Notes: a model not told the origin generated them from the letters alone. A stretch of 54,241 nucleotides of DNA from CAYVXE01 sp964455375 (GCA_964455375.1 CAYVXE010000020.1:1-54241); one strand, 5' to 3'. Shown: positions 32,926 to 42,109, counted from the first letter of the stretch. Numbers and translations are program-made.

Positions 32926-32998
32926 GCAAAAATTGGACAGCTTGCTGAAATGGATGATGGGCAAACGTTTGTATGTGTAGTTAATGGAGTAAAATCTT

Positions 32999-34792
32999 TT
33001 GTCACAAAGTAACCACCAGGAAGAGGACGTTTTAGGTAAAGCTTACGACAGCCGTCTAATGGCCAGATTGCTGTCTTATTTAAAGCCCTATAAACATATC
33101 GTTATCCTTGCCGTTGTGATTTTATTTTTGGCATCTGTCATGCAATTAGCCGGACCGTTTTTGACAAAGATAGGCATCGACAACTACATTGCCAAAAATG
33201 ATTGGGCGGGATTGGTACGCATTTGTTGGATCTTTGCCGCCATTCTTGTGGCGGAATTTCTGATGATATTCTTGCAAACCTACCTCATTTATTTCATCGG
33301 GCAAAAGGCCATGTTCGATATGCGCAGTCAGGTTTTTCGGAAAATGCAAACGTTATCAGTCGCTTATTTTGATAGAAATCCGGTGGGGCGTCTGGTGACT
33401 CGAGTGACCACCGATGTGGAAAGCCTGCACCAGATGCTGAGTTCCGGTGTCGTCGCCATTTTTGGTGATATTTTCAAACTGACTGGCATTGTTGTTGTGT
33501 TACTCATTTTCAACTGGAAACTGGCTTTGATTACCTTTTCCGTACTACCGTTTTTGTTTTACGTGACGTTTTTATTTAAAAAGAAAGTAAGGGAAATTTA
33601 TCGGTTGATTCGGGTCCGAATCGCTCGAATCAATGCATTTTTGCAGGAAAACATTACCGGTATGCCGGTGGTACAACTGTTTAACCGGGAGAAGAAGAAC
33701 TTTAACAAATTTGAAAAATTAAACCACGACTATTTGGATGCTTATCTCACCACGATATTCTATTACGCGCTGTTTTATCCTGCAGTGAATTTGATCAGTT
33801 CGGTCGCAATTGCGATGATTGTTTGGTATGGAGGAGGGCGTATTCTGGCAGGAACACTAACATTTGGTTCATTGGTATTGTTTATTCAATATGCCGAGAT
33901 GTTTTTCCGGCCAATCATGGATTTATCCGAGAAATACAACATTATGCAATCTGCAATGGCATCTTCTGAGCGCATTTTTACGATTTTGGATGAGACGCCT
34001 GAGGTAAGTGAAAATGAATCCTTTCAGTCTAAGTTGAAAATTGGCGGAGAAATAGAATTTCGACATGTTTGGTTCGCCTACAAGCACGATGATTATGTTC
34101 TCAAAGACATCTCTTTCCACATTCAGCCGGGTGAAAAGATCGCTTTTGTTGGCGCTACCGGTGCCGGCAAGAGCAGTATCATGAATCTAATTCTACGCTA
34201 CTACCCGGTAAATAAGGGGGGAATCTATTTAGACAGTATGAATATTACGAATATTCATCCCAATGAGCTACGTAAACATTTCAGCATGGTGTTGCAGGAC
34301 GTGTTTCTTTTTGATGGGACGATAGCCGATAATATCCGGTTAGCCAACGCTTCCATAACTGATGAAGATGTCATACGTGCCGCCAAGGATGTCCATGCAG
34401 ATAATTTCATACAGAAACTACCGCTAAAATATCGTCATCCGGTGCAGGAAAGAGGGAAGAGTCTTTCCGTGGGGCAGCGACAGCTTCTTGTCTTTGCACG
34501 GGCGTTGGCCTTCGATCCGGCAGTTCTCATTCTGGATGAAGCAACTTCCAGCGTGGATACGGAAACCGAACTTCTCATTCAGGATGCAGTTGAGCGTTTA
34601 ATGAAAAATCGCACATCCCTAATCGTCGCCCACAGACTGTCCACTATTCAGAATTGCGACCGCATCATTGTTTTGCATAAAGGTGAAATTCGTGAAATTG
34701 GCAATCACCAGGAATTACTTGCTAAAGAAGGAATCTACTATAAACTCTACCAGCTTCAATATGCCCATCAGGCAAAACAACGTGTCGCCTAA
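32999..34792 (+). CDS. ABC exporter subunit, partner of the preceding gene
   Basis: 597 residues with six transmembrane helices and a nucleotide-binding domain: Walker A GATGAGKSS (385-393), signature LSVGQ (489-493), Walker B ILDE with catalytic Glu514 and the H-loop AHR. The catalytic Glu is present but the signature is changed (LSVGQ for LSGGQ). The other subunit has the reverse, so the pair would form one good and one degenerate ATP site. The start is TTG with GGAG upstream. The substrate (drug, lipid or peptide) cannot be told. Confidence 0.92.
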   Translation: MSQSNHQEEDVLGKAYDSRLMARLLSYLKPYKHIVILAVVILFLASVMQLAGPFLTKIGIDNYIAKNDWAGLVRICWIFAAILVAEFLMIFLQTYLIYFIGQKAMFDMRSQVFRKMQTLSVAYFDRNPVGRLVTRVTTDVESLHQMLSSGVVAIFGDIFKLTGIVVVLLIFNWKLALITFSVLPFLFYVTFLFKKKVREIYRLIRVRIARINAFLQENITGMPVVQLFNREKKNFNKFEKLNHDYLDAYLTTIFYYALFYPAVNLISSVAIAMIVWYGGGRILAGTLTFGSLVLFIQYAEMFFRPIMDLSEKYNIMQSAMASSERIFTILDETPEVSENESFQSKLKIGGEIEFRHVWFAYKHDDYVLKDISFHIQPGEKIAFVGATGAGKSSIMNLILRYYPVNKGGIYLDSMNITNIHPNELRKHFSMVLQDVFLFDGTIADNIRLANASITDEDVIRAAKDVHADNFIQKLPLKYRHPVQERGKSLSVGQRQLLVFARALAFDPAVLILDEATSSVDTETELLIQDAVERLMKNRTSLIVAHRLSTIQNCDRIIVLHKGEIREIGNHQELLAKEGIYYKLYQLQYAHQAKQRVA

Positions 34793-34887
34793 TCTTATTT
34801 TTTCAGCCTACCACCAATGCTGACGTGTCGATTCCGCCATTCGTAATTCTTAATTGAAAATTGGTAATTCGTAATTGGTGTTTTGGC

Positions 34888-34923
34888 AAAAAAAAAGACC
34901 CCCGGCAACTACTACGCCAGGGG
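34888..34923 (-). terminator. Rho-independent terminator of the response regulator gene
   Basis: Read on the minus strand: CCCC-T-GGC, a nine-base loop, GCC-G-GGGG, then a run of T (nine A on the plus strand at 34888-34896). It lies about 30 bases after the regulator stop codon. Confidence 0.8.
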
Positions 34924-34952
34924 CCCGGAGGGAGGAAAATTATTTTGAGGTA

Positions 34953-35648
34953 TTAGAGGAAACGGTATCCTGTACCATGAATTGTTTCGATATACTGTGA
35001 AGGGTATTTATACTCACCCAGTTTTTCACGCAGACGTTTGATGTGTACATCAACCGTACGGTTGGTCACATACACTTTTTTACCCCAGACTTTTTCAAGA
35101 ATTTCCTTTCTTGAGAAAACATTCATCCGACGCGAAGCCAACAAATAAAGCAGTTTAAACTGAATGTACGTTAAGTCGATAGGCTTTCCAGCCTTACTCA
35201 CACGATGTTCGTCAAGGTTAATTTCGATATCTTTCACTTTGATTTTTTTACCTTCGGTTACCGAGAGCCTGCGGCTGATTGCTTTTATTCTTGCTGCCAA
35301 TTCTCTTTTATTGAAAGGTTTGGTCACAAAATCGTCCGCGCCCATTTCAAACCCACGAATATGGAGGATCTCATCATTTGTAGACGAGAGTAAAATGATT
35401 CCGGTTTTCCTTGTGCCTATATCATCTTTTAATTCTAGACAGGTAGACCACGTTCTTTCACCGTATTCATCCATATCGATGACAACGACAGAAGGTTTTT
35501 CGGTCATGGTAATTTCCAGAGCATTACGGATATTGTCATAATGAATGGGGGTAAAGCCATCTCTCATTAAGAGTTCGTCCAGAATTTTATCGCCATTTAA
35601 TGATGCATTGTCGAAAATAACGATATTGTTCTTGTCTGCCTTTTCCAT
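34953..35648 (-). CDS. OmpR-family response regulator, orphan
   Basis: 231 residues. The receiver (1-120) has Asp58 as the likely phospho-acceptor (VVIDMDEYG) and Lys110 (TKPF), but the acidic pair near the N-terminus is reduced to one residue, Asp13 in IFDN. The C-terminal winged helix (about 135-231) ends IETIHGTGYRFL, typical of the OmpR/PhoB DNA-binding domain. Strong GGAGG precedes the ATG. No histidine kinase gene is adjacent, so its partner lies elsewhere. It is divergent from the cDPGS-like gene across a 656-base gap. Confidence 0.9.
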   Translation of the reverse strand: MEKADKNNIVIFDNASLNGDKILDELLMRDGFTPIHYDNIRNALEITMTEKPSVVVIDMDEYGERTWSTCLELKDDIGTRKTGIILLSSTNDEILHIRGFEMGADDFVTKPFNKRELAARIKAISRRLSVTEGKKIKVKDIEINLDEHRVSKAGKPIDLTYIQFKLLYLLASRRMNVFSRKEILEKVWGKKVYVTNRTVDVHIKRLREKLGEYKYPSQYIETIHGTGYRFL

Positions 35649-35864
35649 TGAGTGTCCTCCAAGATTTATGTTGCTGGTAAGTTTTGAACTCTGTACATTA
35701 TTGGGATTTATCAGAGCCGGTTAACGTCCTTATTTCTGTTAATACATCCACTATCACTAAATGCTTTCTTTATTGTAAACCTTCACACATGTATTGTTCC
35801 GTTTTGCAACATTTATGCCATTAATGAAATTTTTGTACCGAAATATTTCATTCCTGTTTTACAT

Positions 35865-35901
35865 ATGTAATAATTAGAATACTTATCTCTAATTATTACA
35901 T
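35865..35901. promoter_or_regulatory. 14-bp perfect inverted repeat
   Basis: ATGTAATAATTAGA (35865-35878), nine bases, TCTAATTATTACAT (35888-35901). The arms are perfect. The AT-rich sequence suits a protein operator better than an RNA hairpin. It lies 217 bases before the response regulator start and about 320 bases before the first promoter on the other side. Confidence 0.5.
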
Positions 35902-36223
35902 GTAGTTAAATAGGTGTAAGTGCACGCTATTGGTCTGTTTAATCGAACAGGTGTGCATTGTTAACGGAAAAATTATACAACGATTGTAAGATATTATACG
36001 GATTAAAATCATACAAGTGGCCGGAAACAGTACACTGAGTCGCAAAATGAAACACATTTTGCTCGAAAAAATGCGGATATTTGCGTGTTTATTAGTTGTC
36101 TCAATTTTGTTTTATCTGTAAGTAATTTTTACATAATATTTATGGGGCGTTGCAAGGGTACAGTTGTGAAAAAGGTATGCAATCCACGCGATAAAATGGG
36201 CAGATTCTCTGTCTAAAAAGCGC

Positions 36224-36252
36224 TTGCAAATGAAATGAAATTGTACTATATT
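36224..36252 (+). promoter_or_regulatory. Promoter of the cDPGS-like/carbamate kinase genes
   Basis: TTGCAA, 17 bases, TATATT: four of six and five of six matches to the sigma-70 consensus. The start codon at 36305 would lie about 45 bases downstream of the transcription start, with GGAGG in between. Confidence 0.5.
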
Positions 36253-36304
36253 CTGCGGGTTAATTTGAAATCACCAATGGATTAATGGTCAATTTGGAGG
36301 TAAT

Positions 36305-37615
36305 ATGAAACGAAGGAATGTGCTAATAATGGGTGCGGCAGGAAGAGATTTCCACAATTTTAATACAGTTTATCGCGATAATGAAAATGTTAACGTTGTT
36401 GCATTTACAGCAACGCAAATTCCGGACATCGAGGGCCGGGTTTATCCTGCTGAACTGGCAGGAAAGTTATATCCACAAGGTATTCCGATTCATCATGAAA
36501 GAGAATTAGACAACCTCATCAAAGAAAAAAGTGTTGATGAGGTTGTTTTTTCTTATAGTGATATTCCGTATGAATATATCATGCACAAAGCATCGCAGGT
36601 AAATGCTGCAGGAGCTTCATTCACCTTGCTGAATCCGCATGAAACGATGTTAAAAAGCAGCAAGCCTGTTGTGGCAATTTGTGCCGTGCGAACCGGGTGT
36701 GGGAAAAGCCAGACAACACGGAAGGTAGCACAAATTTTGAAAGCGAAAGGCAAAAAATTGGTCGTTGTCCGGCATCCGATGCCTTACGGTGATCTGGCTG
36801 CTCAAAGATGCCAGCGTTTTGCCACCTACGATGATTTGGAAAAGCATAAATGTACTATTGAAGAGCGAGAAGAGTATGAACCGCATCTTGAAATGGGTTC
36901 AATTGTTTACGCAGGCGTCGATTACCGGGAAATTCTGAACCAGGCGCAAGCAGAAGCCGACATTGTCATCTGGGACGGTGGAAATAACGATACGCCATTT
37001 TTTAAGCCCAACCTGTTTATTACCGTTGCGGATCCATTGCGCCCGGGACATGAATTAGGATACTATCCCGGTGAAATAAATGTACGACTGGCGGATGTTG
37101 TAGTGATTAACAAAGAAACCACCGCCATGTTTGAAGATATTGAAGAGGTAAGGACAAATATCGTAAAAGTAAATAAGGATGCTCTTATCATCGACGGTGC
37201 TTCACCGCTTTTTATTGAACAACCGGAAGTGATTCGCGGGAAACGCGTGCTCGCAGTAGAAGACGGTCCCACGTTAACGCACGGTGAAATGCAGTTTGGT
37301 GCCGCTGTCGTCGCTGCAGAAAAATTCGGTGCTGCAGAATTGGTTGATCCACGTCCGTACTTAAAAGGGTCGTTGAAGAATACATTTGAAACCTACCCGG
37401 AAATCGGTACGCTATTACCTGCAATGGGTTATGGTGATCAGCAAATTAAGGACCTGGAGGCAACCATAAACAGTACGGACTGTGATGCAGTCATCATTGG
37501 GACGCCAATAGATTTGCGGAAATTGATTAAGATAAACAAACCTGCTGTCAGAGTGACCTACGAGCTGCAGGAAATCGGTAAACCGGATTTAGACAGTGTG
37601 TTGGCAAAATTCTAA
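36305..37615 (+). CDS. Cyclic 2,3-diphosphoglycerate synthetase-like P-loop protein
   Basis: 436 residues. An N-terminal Rossmann-like part (MKRRNVLIMGAAGRDFHNFN) is followed by a P-loop NTPase part with AVRTGCGKSQTTR (about 127-139) and WDGGNNDTPFF, then a further domain of about 150 residues. This architecture matches cyclic 2,3-diphosphoglycerate synthetase of methanogens, an ATP-dependent enzyme forming a cyclic thermoprotectant, and bacterial homologues often labelled GTPases. The bacterial role is not established. Carbamate kinase follows after 30 bases, so a link to carbamoyl phosphate or to phosphoryl transfer is worth considering. The promoter and GGAGG ahead of ATG are clear. Confidence 0.78.
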   Translation: MKRRNVLIMGAAGRDFHNFNTVYRDNENVNVVAFTATQIPDIEGRVYPAELAGKLYPQGIPIHHERELDNLIKEKSVDEVVFSYSDIPYEYIMHKASQVNAAGASFTLLNPHETMLKSSKPVVAICAVRTGCGKSQTTRKVAQILKAKGKKLVVVRHPMPYGDLAAQRCQRFATYDDLEKHKCTIEEREEYEPHLEMGSIVYAGVDYREILNQAQAEADIVIWDGGNNDTPFFKPNLFITVADPLRPGHELGYYPGEINVRLADVVVINKETTAMFEDIEEVRTNIVKVNKDALIIDGASPLFIEQPEVIRGKRVLAVEDGPTLTHGEMQFGAAVVAAEKFGAAELVDPRPYLKGSLKNTFETYPEIGTLLPAMGYGDQQIKDLEATINSTDCDAVIIGTPIDLRKLIKINKPAVRVTYELQEIGKPDLDSVLAKF

Positions 37616-37645
37616 TACAGTGCTGATTGGAAAGATTCGATAGAC

Positions 37646-38593
37646 GTGAAAAACAAAACAACAGCCGTGGTTGCTTTTGGCGGGAATGCCATCACCAGGG
37701 AATTCGAAGAAGGAAATATTGCCCAGCAGTTTGCAAATACCCGGCGCAGCCTTTTAGGCGTGCTCGAGTTGATTAAGCGGGACTATAATATTGCCATTAC
37801 ACATGGAAATGGTCCGCAAGTAGGTAATGCCCTCATTAGGGTTGAAGAAAGCAGACATCTTGTTCCTCCTTTGCCCATGGGGATTATTGTGGCGGACTTG
37901 CAGGGTGGCATGGGATACATGATTCAACAGTCTCTTCAGAATAAACTGCAAAAGCAAGGCTTGAACAGAGATGTGTCAACTCTGTTGACACAAGTTCTTG
38001 TGGATAGAGATGATCCTTCTGTGCAAAATCCGACGAAGTTTGTCGGCCCCTTTCTCGCAGAGGAAGATGTGGATACCATTAAAAAGGAACGAGGCTGGAT
38101 CATAAAATACGACAAGGGCAGGGGCTATCGCCGTGTTGTACCCTCGCCTGTTCCCCTGGAAATCATCGAAAAGAATATCATCCATAAACTGGTTCACGCC
38201 GGTGTGGTTCTCATTTGTACCGGTGGCGGTGGTATTCCCGTTTGCAGGGAAAGGGACGGTTCCCTGGAAGGGGTTGATGCGGTCATTGATAAAGACCTGG
38301 CCTCGGCTGTCCTCGCAAAAACATTACAAGCGGAAGAACTGTACATTATGACTGCCATTGAAAAAGTGGCGTTGAATTTTCGGCAACCCAACGAAATTTT
38401 GCTCGATAAAATGACGTTATCTGAGGCTAAGACATACCTGGAGGCCCGGCAGTTTCCAGCAGGAAGCATGGGGCCAAAAATAAAAGCTGCCATTAATTTT
38501 CTGGAATCCGGTGGCAAAAAGGTTCTAATCGGTCAGACTGACAAAATGAAAGATATCGTCGAAGGTAACTCCGGTACGGTCATAACGTTATGA
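37646..38593 (+). CDS. arcC: Carbamate kinase
   Basis: 315 residues, standard length. Family motifs are FGGNAI near the N-terminus, THGNGPQVGN (about 51-60), VPSPVPL, CTGGGGIPV and the FPAGSMGPKIKAA segment. It interconverts carbamoyl phosphate plus ADP with carbamate plus ATP, usually to gain ATP from arginine, agmatine or purine breakdown. No carbamoyltransferase or deiminase gene is in the window, so its source of carbamoyl phosphate is unclear. The start is GTG with a weak ribosome site. Confidence 0.93.
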   Translation: MKNKTTAVVAFGGNAITREFEEGNIAQQFANTRRSLLGVLELIKRDYNIAITHGNGPQVGNALIRVEESRHLVPPLPMGIIVADLQGGMGYMIQQSLQNKLQKQGLNRDVSTLLTQVLVDRDDPSVQNPTKFVGPFLAEEDVDTIKKERGWIIKYDKGRGYRRVVPSPVPLEIIEKNIIHKLVHAGVVLICTGGGGIPVCRERDGSLEGVDAVIDKDLASAVLAKTLQAEELYIMTAIEKVALNFRQPNEILLDKMTLSEAKTYLEARQFPAGSMGPKIKAAINFLESGGKKVLIGQTDKMKDIVEGNSGTVITL

Positions 38594-38663
38594 GTAAAAT
38601 CATATTGGATTGCTACATTGTATTTAAACGATTGTTTTAGTCCTAATAACAGGAGGTTTTAAA

Positions 38664-39824
38664 TTGAAAATACATGAATATCAGGGGAAAGCGTTACTGA
38701 AAAAATTCGGGGTGGATGTACCCACTGGTCATTTGGCCGAGACCCCTGAAGAAGCTGGGAAAATTGCTGCTGAATTAGGTGGAACCGTGGTTGTGAAAGC
38801 ACAGATACATGCCGGCGGCCGCGGAAAAGGTGGCGGTGTGAAGTTAGCGAAAAATGCAGATGAAGCACGGAAAATTGCTTCGGATATGATTGGTATGACT
38901 CTGGTTACCCACCAGACCGGGCCCGAGGGAAAGGAAGTCAGAAAAGTTCTGGTGGAAGAAGGCCTGGACATTGAACGTGAACTTTATTTGGGGATCGTGC
39001 TCGACCGCGCAAAAGCTAAACTGGTTTTTATGGCCAGCACAGAAGGTGGAATGGAAATCGAAAAAGTCGCTGCTGAAACTCCTGAAAAAATCATCAAAGA
39101 ATACATCGATCCGGATGTTGGCTTACAGCCTTTCCAGACCAGAAAACTCGCTTACGGTCTTGGCTTGCAGGGTGATCAAGTGAAAAATGCATTGAAATTC
39201 TTTTCAGCTTTATATAAAGCTTACATGGCTTCGGACTGCTCTCTGGCTGAAATCAATCCACTTGTGGTTACCAAACAAGGCCGGGTTTTAGCCCTGGATG
39301 CAAAGATTAATTTTGATGACAATGCACTGTACCGTCACAAGGATTATGCCGAGTTGCGGGATTTGTATGAGGAAGAGCCACTGGAAGTTGAAGCTGGAAA
39401 ATATGGATTGAATTATATCAAGCTCGATGGTGAAGTCGGTTGTATGGTCAACGGCGCAGGCCTGGCCATGGCCACGATGGATTTGATTAAATTAGCTGGT
39501 TCAGAGCCCGCCAATTTTCTGGACGTCGGTGGTGCTGCAAGCGCCGAGACTGTGGAAAACGGCTTTAAAATTCTGTTGTCTGATCCAAAAGTGAAAGCAG
39601 TACTGATTAATATTTTTGGTGGGATTGTCCGCTGCGATCGTGTTGCCAAAGGTGTCATTGAAGCCACTTCAAAAATGGGCATTGATTTACCCGTGGTCGT
39701 AAGATTGGAAGGGACGAATGCCGAAGAAGCGGCAAAATTATTGGAAGAATCAGACCTCGCATTTGAAGTGGGACGAAGCTTTGAAGAAGCAGCCGAGAAA
39801 GTGGTTGCTGCAATGAATAAATAG
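38664..39824 (+). CDS. sucC: Succinyl-CoA synthetase beta subunit
   Basis: 386 residues. An ATP-grasp domain with KAQIHAGGRGKGGGVKLA (about 45-62) and the AEINPLVV segment, then a C-terminal domain with INIFGGIVRCDRVA. With SucD it makes succinate and ATP or GTP from succinyl-CoA in the TCA cycle. The start is TTG with AGGAGG upstream. sucD follows at 40 bases. Confidence 0.96.
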   Translation: MKIHEYQGKALLKKFGVDVPTGHLAETPEEAGKIAAELGGTVVVKAQIHAGGRGKGGGVKLAKNADEARKIASDMIGMTLVTHQTGPEGKEVRKVLVEEGLDIERELYLGIVLDRAKAKLVFMASTEGGMEIEKVAAETPEKIIKEYIDPDVGLQPFQTRKLAYGLGLQGDQVKNALKFFSALYKAYMASDCSLAEINPLVVTKQGRVLALDAKINFDDNALYRHKDYAELRDLYEEEPLEVEAGKYGLNYIKLDGEVGCMVNGAGLAMATMDLIKLAGSEPANFLDVGGAASAETVENGFKILLSDPKVKAVLINIFGGIVRCDRVAKGVIEATSKMGIDLPVVVRLEGTNAEEAAKLLEESDLAFEVGRSFEEAAEKVVAAMNK

Positions 39825-39864
39825 AAATGCAAAAAAACCGAATAGTGAATAAGGAGACAATAAA

Positions 39865-40737
39865 TTGAGTATCTTAGTAGATGAAAATACCCGCCTGGTG
39901 GTTCAGGGAATCACGGGAAGCGAAGGGAGCTTTCATGCTCGCCAGATGATGGAATACGGTACCCATGTGGTCGCCGGCATGACGCCCGGCAAAGGGGGAC
40001 AGAAATTTGATGACAAAGTTCCTGTGTTTAATTCCATGCAGGAAGCGGTTCGGGAAACCGGCGCCAATGCATCGGTCATTTTTGTACCGCCGCCCTTTGC
40101 CGCAGATGCGATTATGGAAGCTGCGGATGCCGGGGTCGATCTGGTTGTCTGTATCACAGAGGGAATACCAACCTTTGACATGGTGAAAGTTCATCAATAT
40201 CTGAAAGACCGGAAAACACGGCTCATCGGCCCGAATTGTCCGGGAATTATCTCACCGGGGAAGTGTAAAATCGGTATTATGCCGGGGTTTATCAATAAAG
40301 TCGGAGGAATCGGGGTTATTTCGAGAAGTGGGACGCTCACCTATGAAGCAGTGAAGCAGCTCAGTGACCTGAACATCGGCCAATCTACTTGCATCGGTAT
40401 TGGCGGCGACCCGATTATTGGCACCAATTTTACGGACGCCTTGAAATTGTTTAAAGATGACCCGGAAACGACCGGCGTTGTGCTGATCGGTGAAATCGGC
40501 GGCAGCGCTGAGCAGGAAGCAGCAGTTTACATTAAGGAGCATTATTCGAAACCCGTGGTAGCATTTATCGCCGGACGGACGGCGCCTCCGGGACGTCGTA
40601 TGGGGCACGCCGGAGCAATAATCTCCGGTAGCGGCGGTACGGCAGAGGAAAAAACAGAGGTGCTGAAAAATGCCGGTGTGCAGGTGGCCATCAGTCCGGC
40701 TGATATTGGCGTCACCATGCAAAAAACGCTGCAATAA
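39865..40737 (+). CDS. sucD: Succinyl-CoA synthetase alpha subunit
   Basis: 290 residues. The CoA-binding domain begins with RLVVQGITGSEGSFHARQM; the ligase domain holds the phospho-His248 in GRRMGHAGAIISG. It forms the active enzyme with SucC. The start is TTG, preceded by GGAG. A strong terminator separates it from ndk. Confidence 0.96.
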   Translation: MSILVDENTRLVVQGITGSEGSFHARQMMEYGTHVVAGMTPGKGGQKFDDKVPVFNSMQEAVRETGANASVIFVPPPFAADAIMEAADAGVDLVVCITEGIPTFDMVKVHQYLKDRKTRLIGPNCPGIISPGKCKIGIMPGFINKVGGIGVISRSGTLTYEAVKQLSDLNIGQSTCIGIGGDPIIGTNFTDALKLFKDDPETTGVVLIGEIGGSAEQEAAVYIKEHYSKPVVAFIAGRTAPPGRRMGHAGAIISGSGGTAEEKTEVLKNAGVQVAISPADIGVTMQKTLQ

Positions 40738-40781
40738 TAGCTGCAATAATATTTGAGAGTCACCGGTCTCAAACTTAACAA

Positions 40782-40830
40782 AGGATGATGGGTGTGTTGT
40801 AAGCGAACATAGCCATCATCCTGATTTTTT
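40782..40830 (+). terminator. Rho-independent terminator after sucCD
   Basis: AGGATGATGG, a 21-base loop with a small inner TGTT/AACA pairing, CCATCATCCT, then GATTTTTT. The stem is a perfect 10 pairs. Confidence 0.88.
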
Positions 40831-40866
40831 ATAAAGTCGAATTATTTAAAATTAGGAGAAACGATT

Positions 40867-41292
40867 GTGAGCAGAACATTAGCTATTTTGAAACCTGACT
40901 GTACGGGAAATCATGTGATCGGTAAAGTGATTAATAAAATAGAGGCAGCCGGATTTAAGGTTTTGGCCATGAAGATGGTGAAATTGAGTCAAGACGCTGC
41001 AGGAGAGTTTTATGCGGTTCATCGTGAACGTCCGTTTTATGGTGATTTAGTAGCGTTTATGACGTCCGGCCCTGTAGTGCCGCTTGCGTTGGAAAATGAA
41101 AATGCAGTCGCTGCATTCAGAAAACTCATCGGAGCGACAGATCCTGCAGAAGCCGACCCCGGCACCATAAGAAAGGAATATGCCGAAAGCAAACAGAATA
41201 ATATTGTACACGGTTCGGATTCAGATGAAAATGCAAAGGTAGAAATAGCGTTCTTTTTTTCGGAAAGAGAGTTGGTGGAAAACAATAATTAA
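40867..41292 (+). CDS. ndk: Nucleoside diphosphate kinase
   Basis: 141 residues, standard length. The catalytic His115 lies in NNIVHGSDS and the N-terminus TLAILKPDC is typical. It transfers phosphate between NTPs and NDPs, and could equilibrate GTP and ATP made by SucCD upstream. The start is GTG, with AGGAG ahead. Confidence 0.96.
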   Translation: MSRTLAILKPDCTGNHVIGKVINKIEAAGFKVLAMKMVKLSQDAAGEFYAVHRERPFYGDLVAFMTSGPVVPLALENENAVAAFRKLIGATDPAEADPGTIRKEYAESKQNNIVHGSDSDENAKVEIAFFFSERELVENNN

Positions 41293-41337
41293 GACAACAT
41301 TCATAATTTTGTGCTCTCTGGGGTAATATTTTTTATC

Positions 41338-41366
41338 TTGACTATTGGTGAAATATTAATTAAATT
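41338..41366 (+). promoter_or_regulatory. Candidate promoter of the yceD-rpmF-fab operon
   Basis: TTGACT, 17 bases, TAAATT: five of six and four of six consensus matches. Transcription would start about 20 bases before the yceD ATG, leaving little room for a ribosome site, which is indeed not visible. Confidence 0.45.
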
Positions 41367-41394
41367 TAAAACTCTTTTATAAAACTGATGTAGC

Positions 41395-41895
41395 ATGAAG
41401 ATTGATATTCAAAAATTGCGAAATGGTTCGCACCGTTTTGAGTTCGATACTACAGGAGAGGAGTTAGACCTCGTTCAAGATAAAATCAGTTTTGGAAAGA
41501 TACATGTAAGAAGCGTAATAGATAAAAATGACCAGAATATTCTTGTGACCAATCAGGTGTTTGCCGGTGTTAAAGGGCAATGCGATAACTGTCTGGCAGA
41601 TTTTGAAAAGGAGTTGCAGGATTCATTTATGCTGTTTTACACCACGGATCCACAAACTGCTGATGAGGAAGGATCTGTGCGGGTTATTAGTTCAAGTACA
41701 CGTGAAATTGAATTAAGCGAGGGGATTAAAGACAATCTGTTGTTGGATCTTCCCATGAGATTCTTGTGCGATGATAATTGCAAGGGGTTGTGCCCCGGTT
41801 GCGGTGTAAATTTGAATGAATACGTGTGTACCTGTGATATGGAAATTATGGACCCGCGGTGGGAAGCTTTAAAAGATATTTTTAAAAAGAAATAA
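41395..41895 (+). CDS. yceD: YceD/DUF177 family protein
   Basis: 166 residues. The DUF177 family precedes rpmF in many bacteria and plants and has been linked to 23S rRNA accumulation. The CDNCL pair (C63, C66) and the C-terminal Cys-rich segment (LCDDNCKGLCPGCGVNL) are family features and may bind a metal. No clear Shine-Dalgarno sequence is seen; an in-frame TGA at 41386 fixes the ATG at 41395 as the first possible start. rpmF follows after 31 bases. Confidence 0.88.
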   Translation: MKIDIQKLRNGSHRFEFDTTGEELDLVQDKISFGKIHVRSVIDKNDQNILVTNQVFAGVKGQCDNCLADFEKELQDSFMLFYTTDPQTADEEGSVRVISSSTREIELSEGIKDNLLLDLPMRFLCDDNCKGLCPGCGVNLNEYVCTCDMEIMDPRWEALKDIFKKK

Positions 41896-41926
41896 CGTAT
41901 TTTTTTATTCATAAAGGGAGACAGTA

Positions 41927-42109
41927 GTGGCATTACCAAAAAGAAGACAATCGAAATCACGACGCGATAAAAGAAGAACGCATTGGAAGCTTTCAGCGCC
42001 AAATGTCGTTGAATGTTCTCATTGTCATCAACCAATTTTGCCTCACCGAGCATGCCCCAGTTGCGGGTATTATAGTGGTCGGTCCGTTTTTATTCCGAAA
42101 GAAGTTTAA
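41927..42109 (+). CDS. rpmF: Ribosomal protein L32
   Basis: 60 residues: MALPKRRQSKSRRDKRRTH at the N-terminus, then CSHC and CPSC, the zinc-binding pairs of the Cys-containing L32 form. It is part of the large ribosomal subunit. The start is GTG with GGGAG upstream. Its place between yceD and plsX is the usual one. Confidence 0.97.
   Translation: MALPKRRQSKSRRDKRRTHWKLSAPNVVECSHCHQPILPHRACPSCGYYSGRSVFIPKEV

Larger units (their letters stand above)
35649..36304. other. Long divergent intergenic region
   Basis: 656 bases without a gene between the response regulator and the cDPGS-like gene. It is AT-rich and contains a long inverted repeat (35865-35901), a second dyad CTGTT-TAATCG-AACAG nested inside TGCAC...GTGCA (about 35921-35965), and the promoter at 36224-36252. 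A regulated, structured leader or a small RNA is possible, but I cannot show one. Confidence 0.5.
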
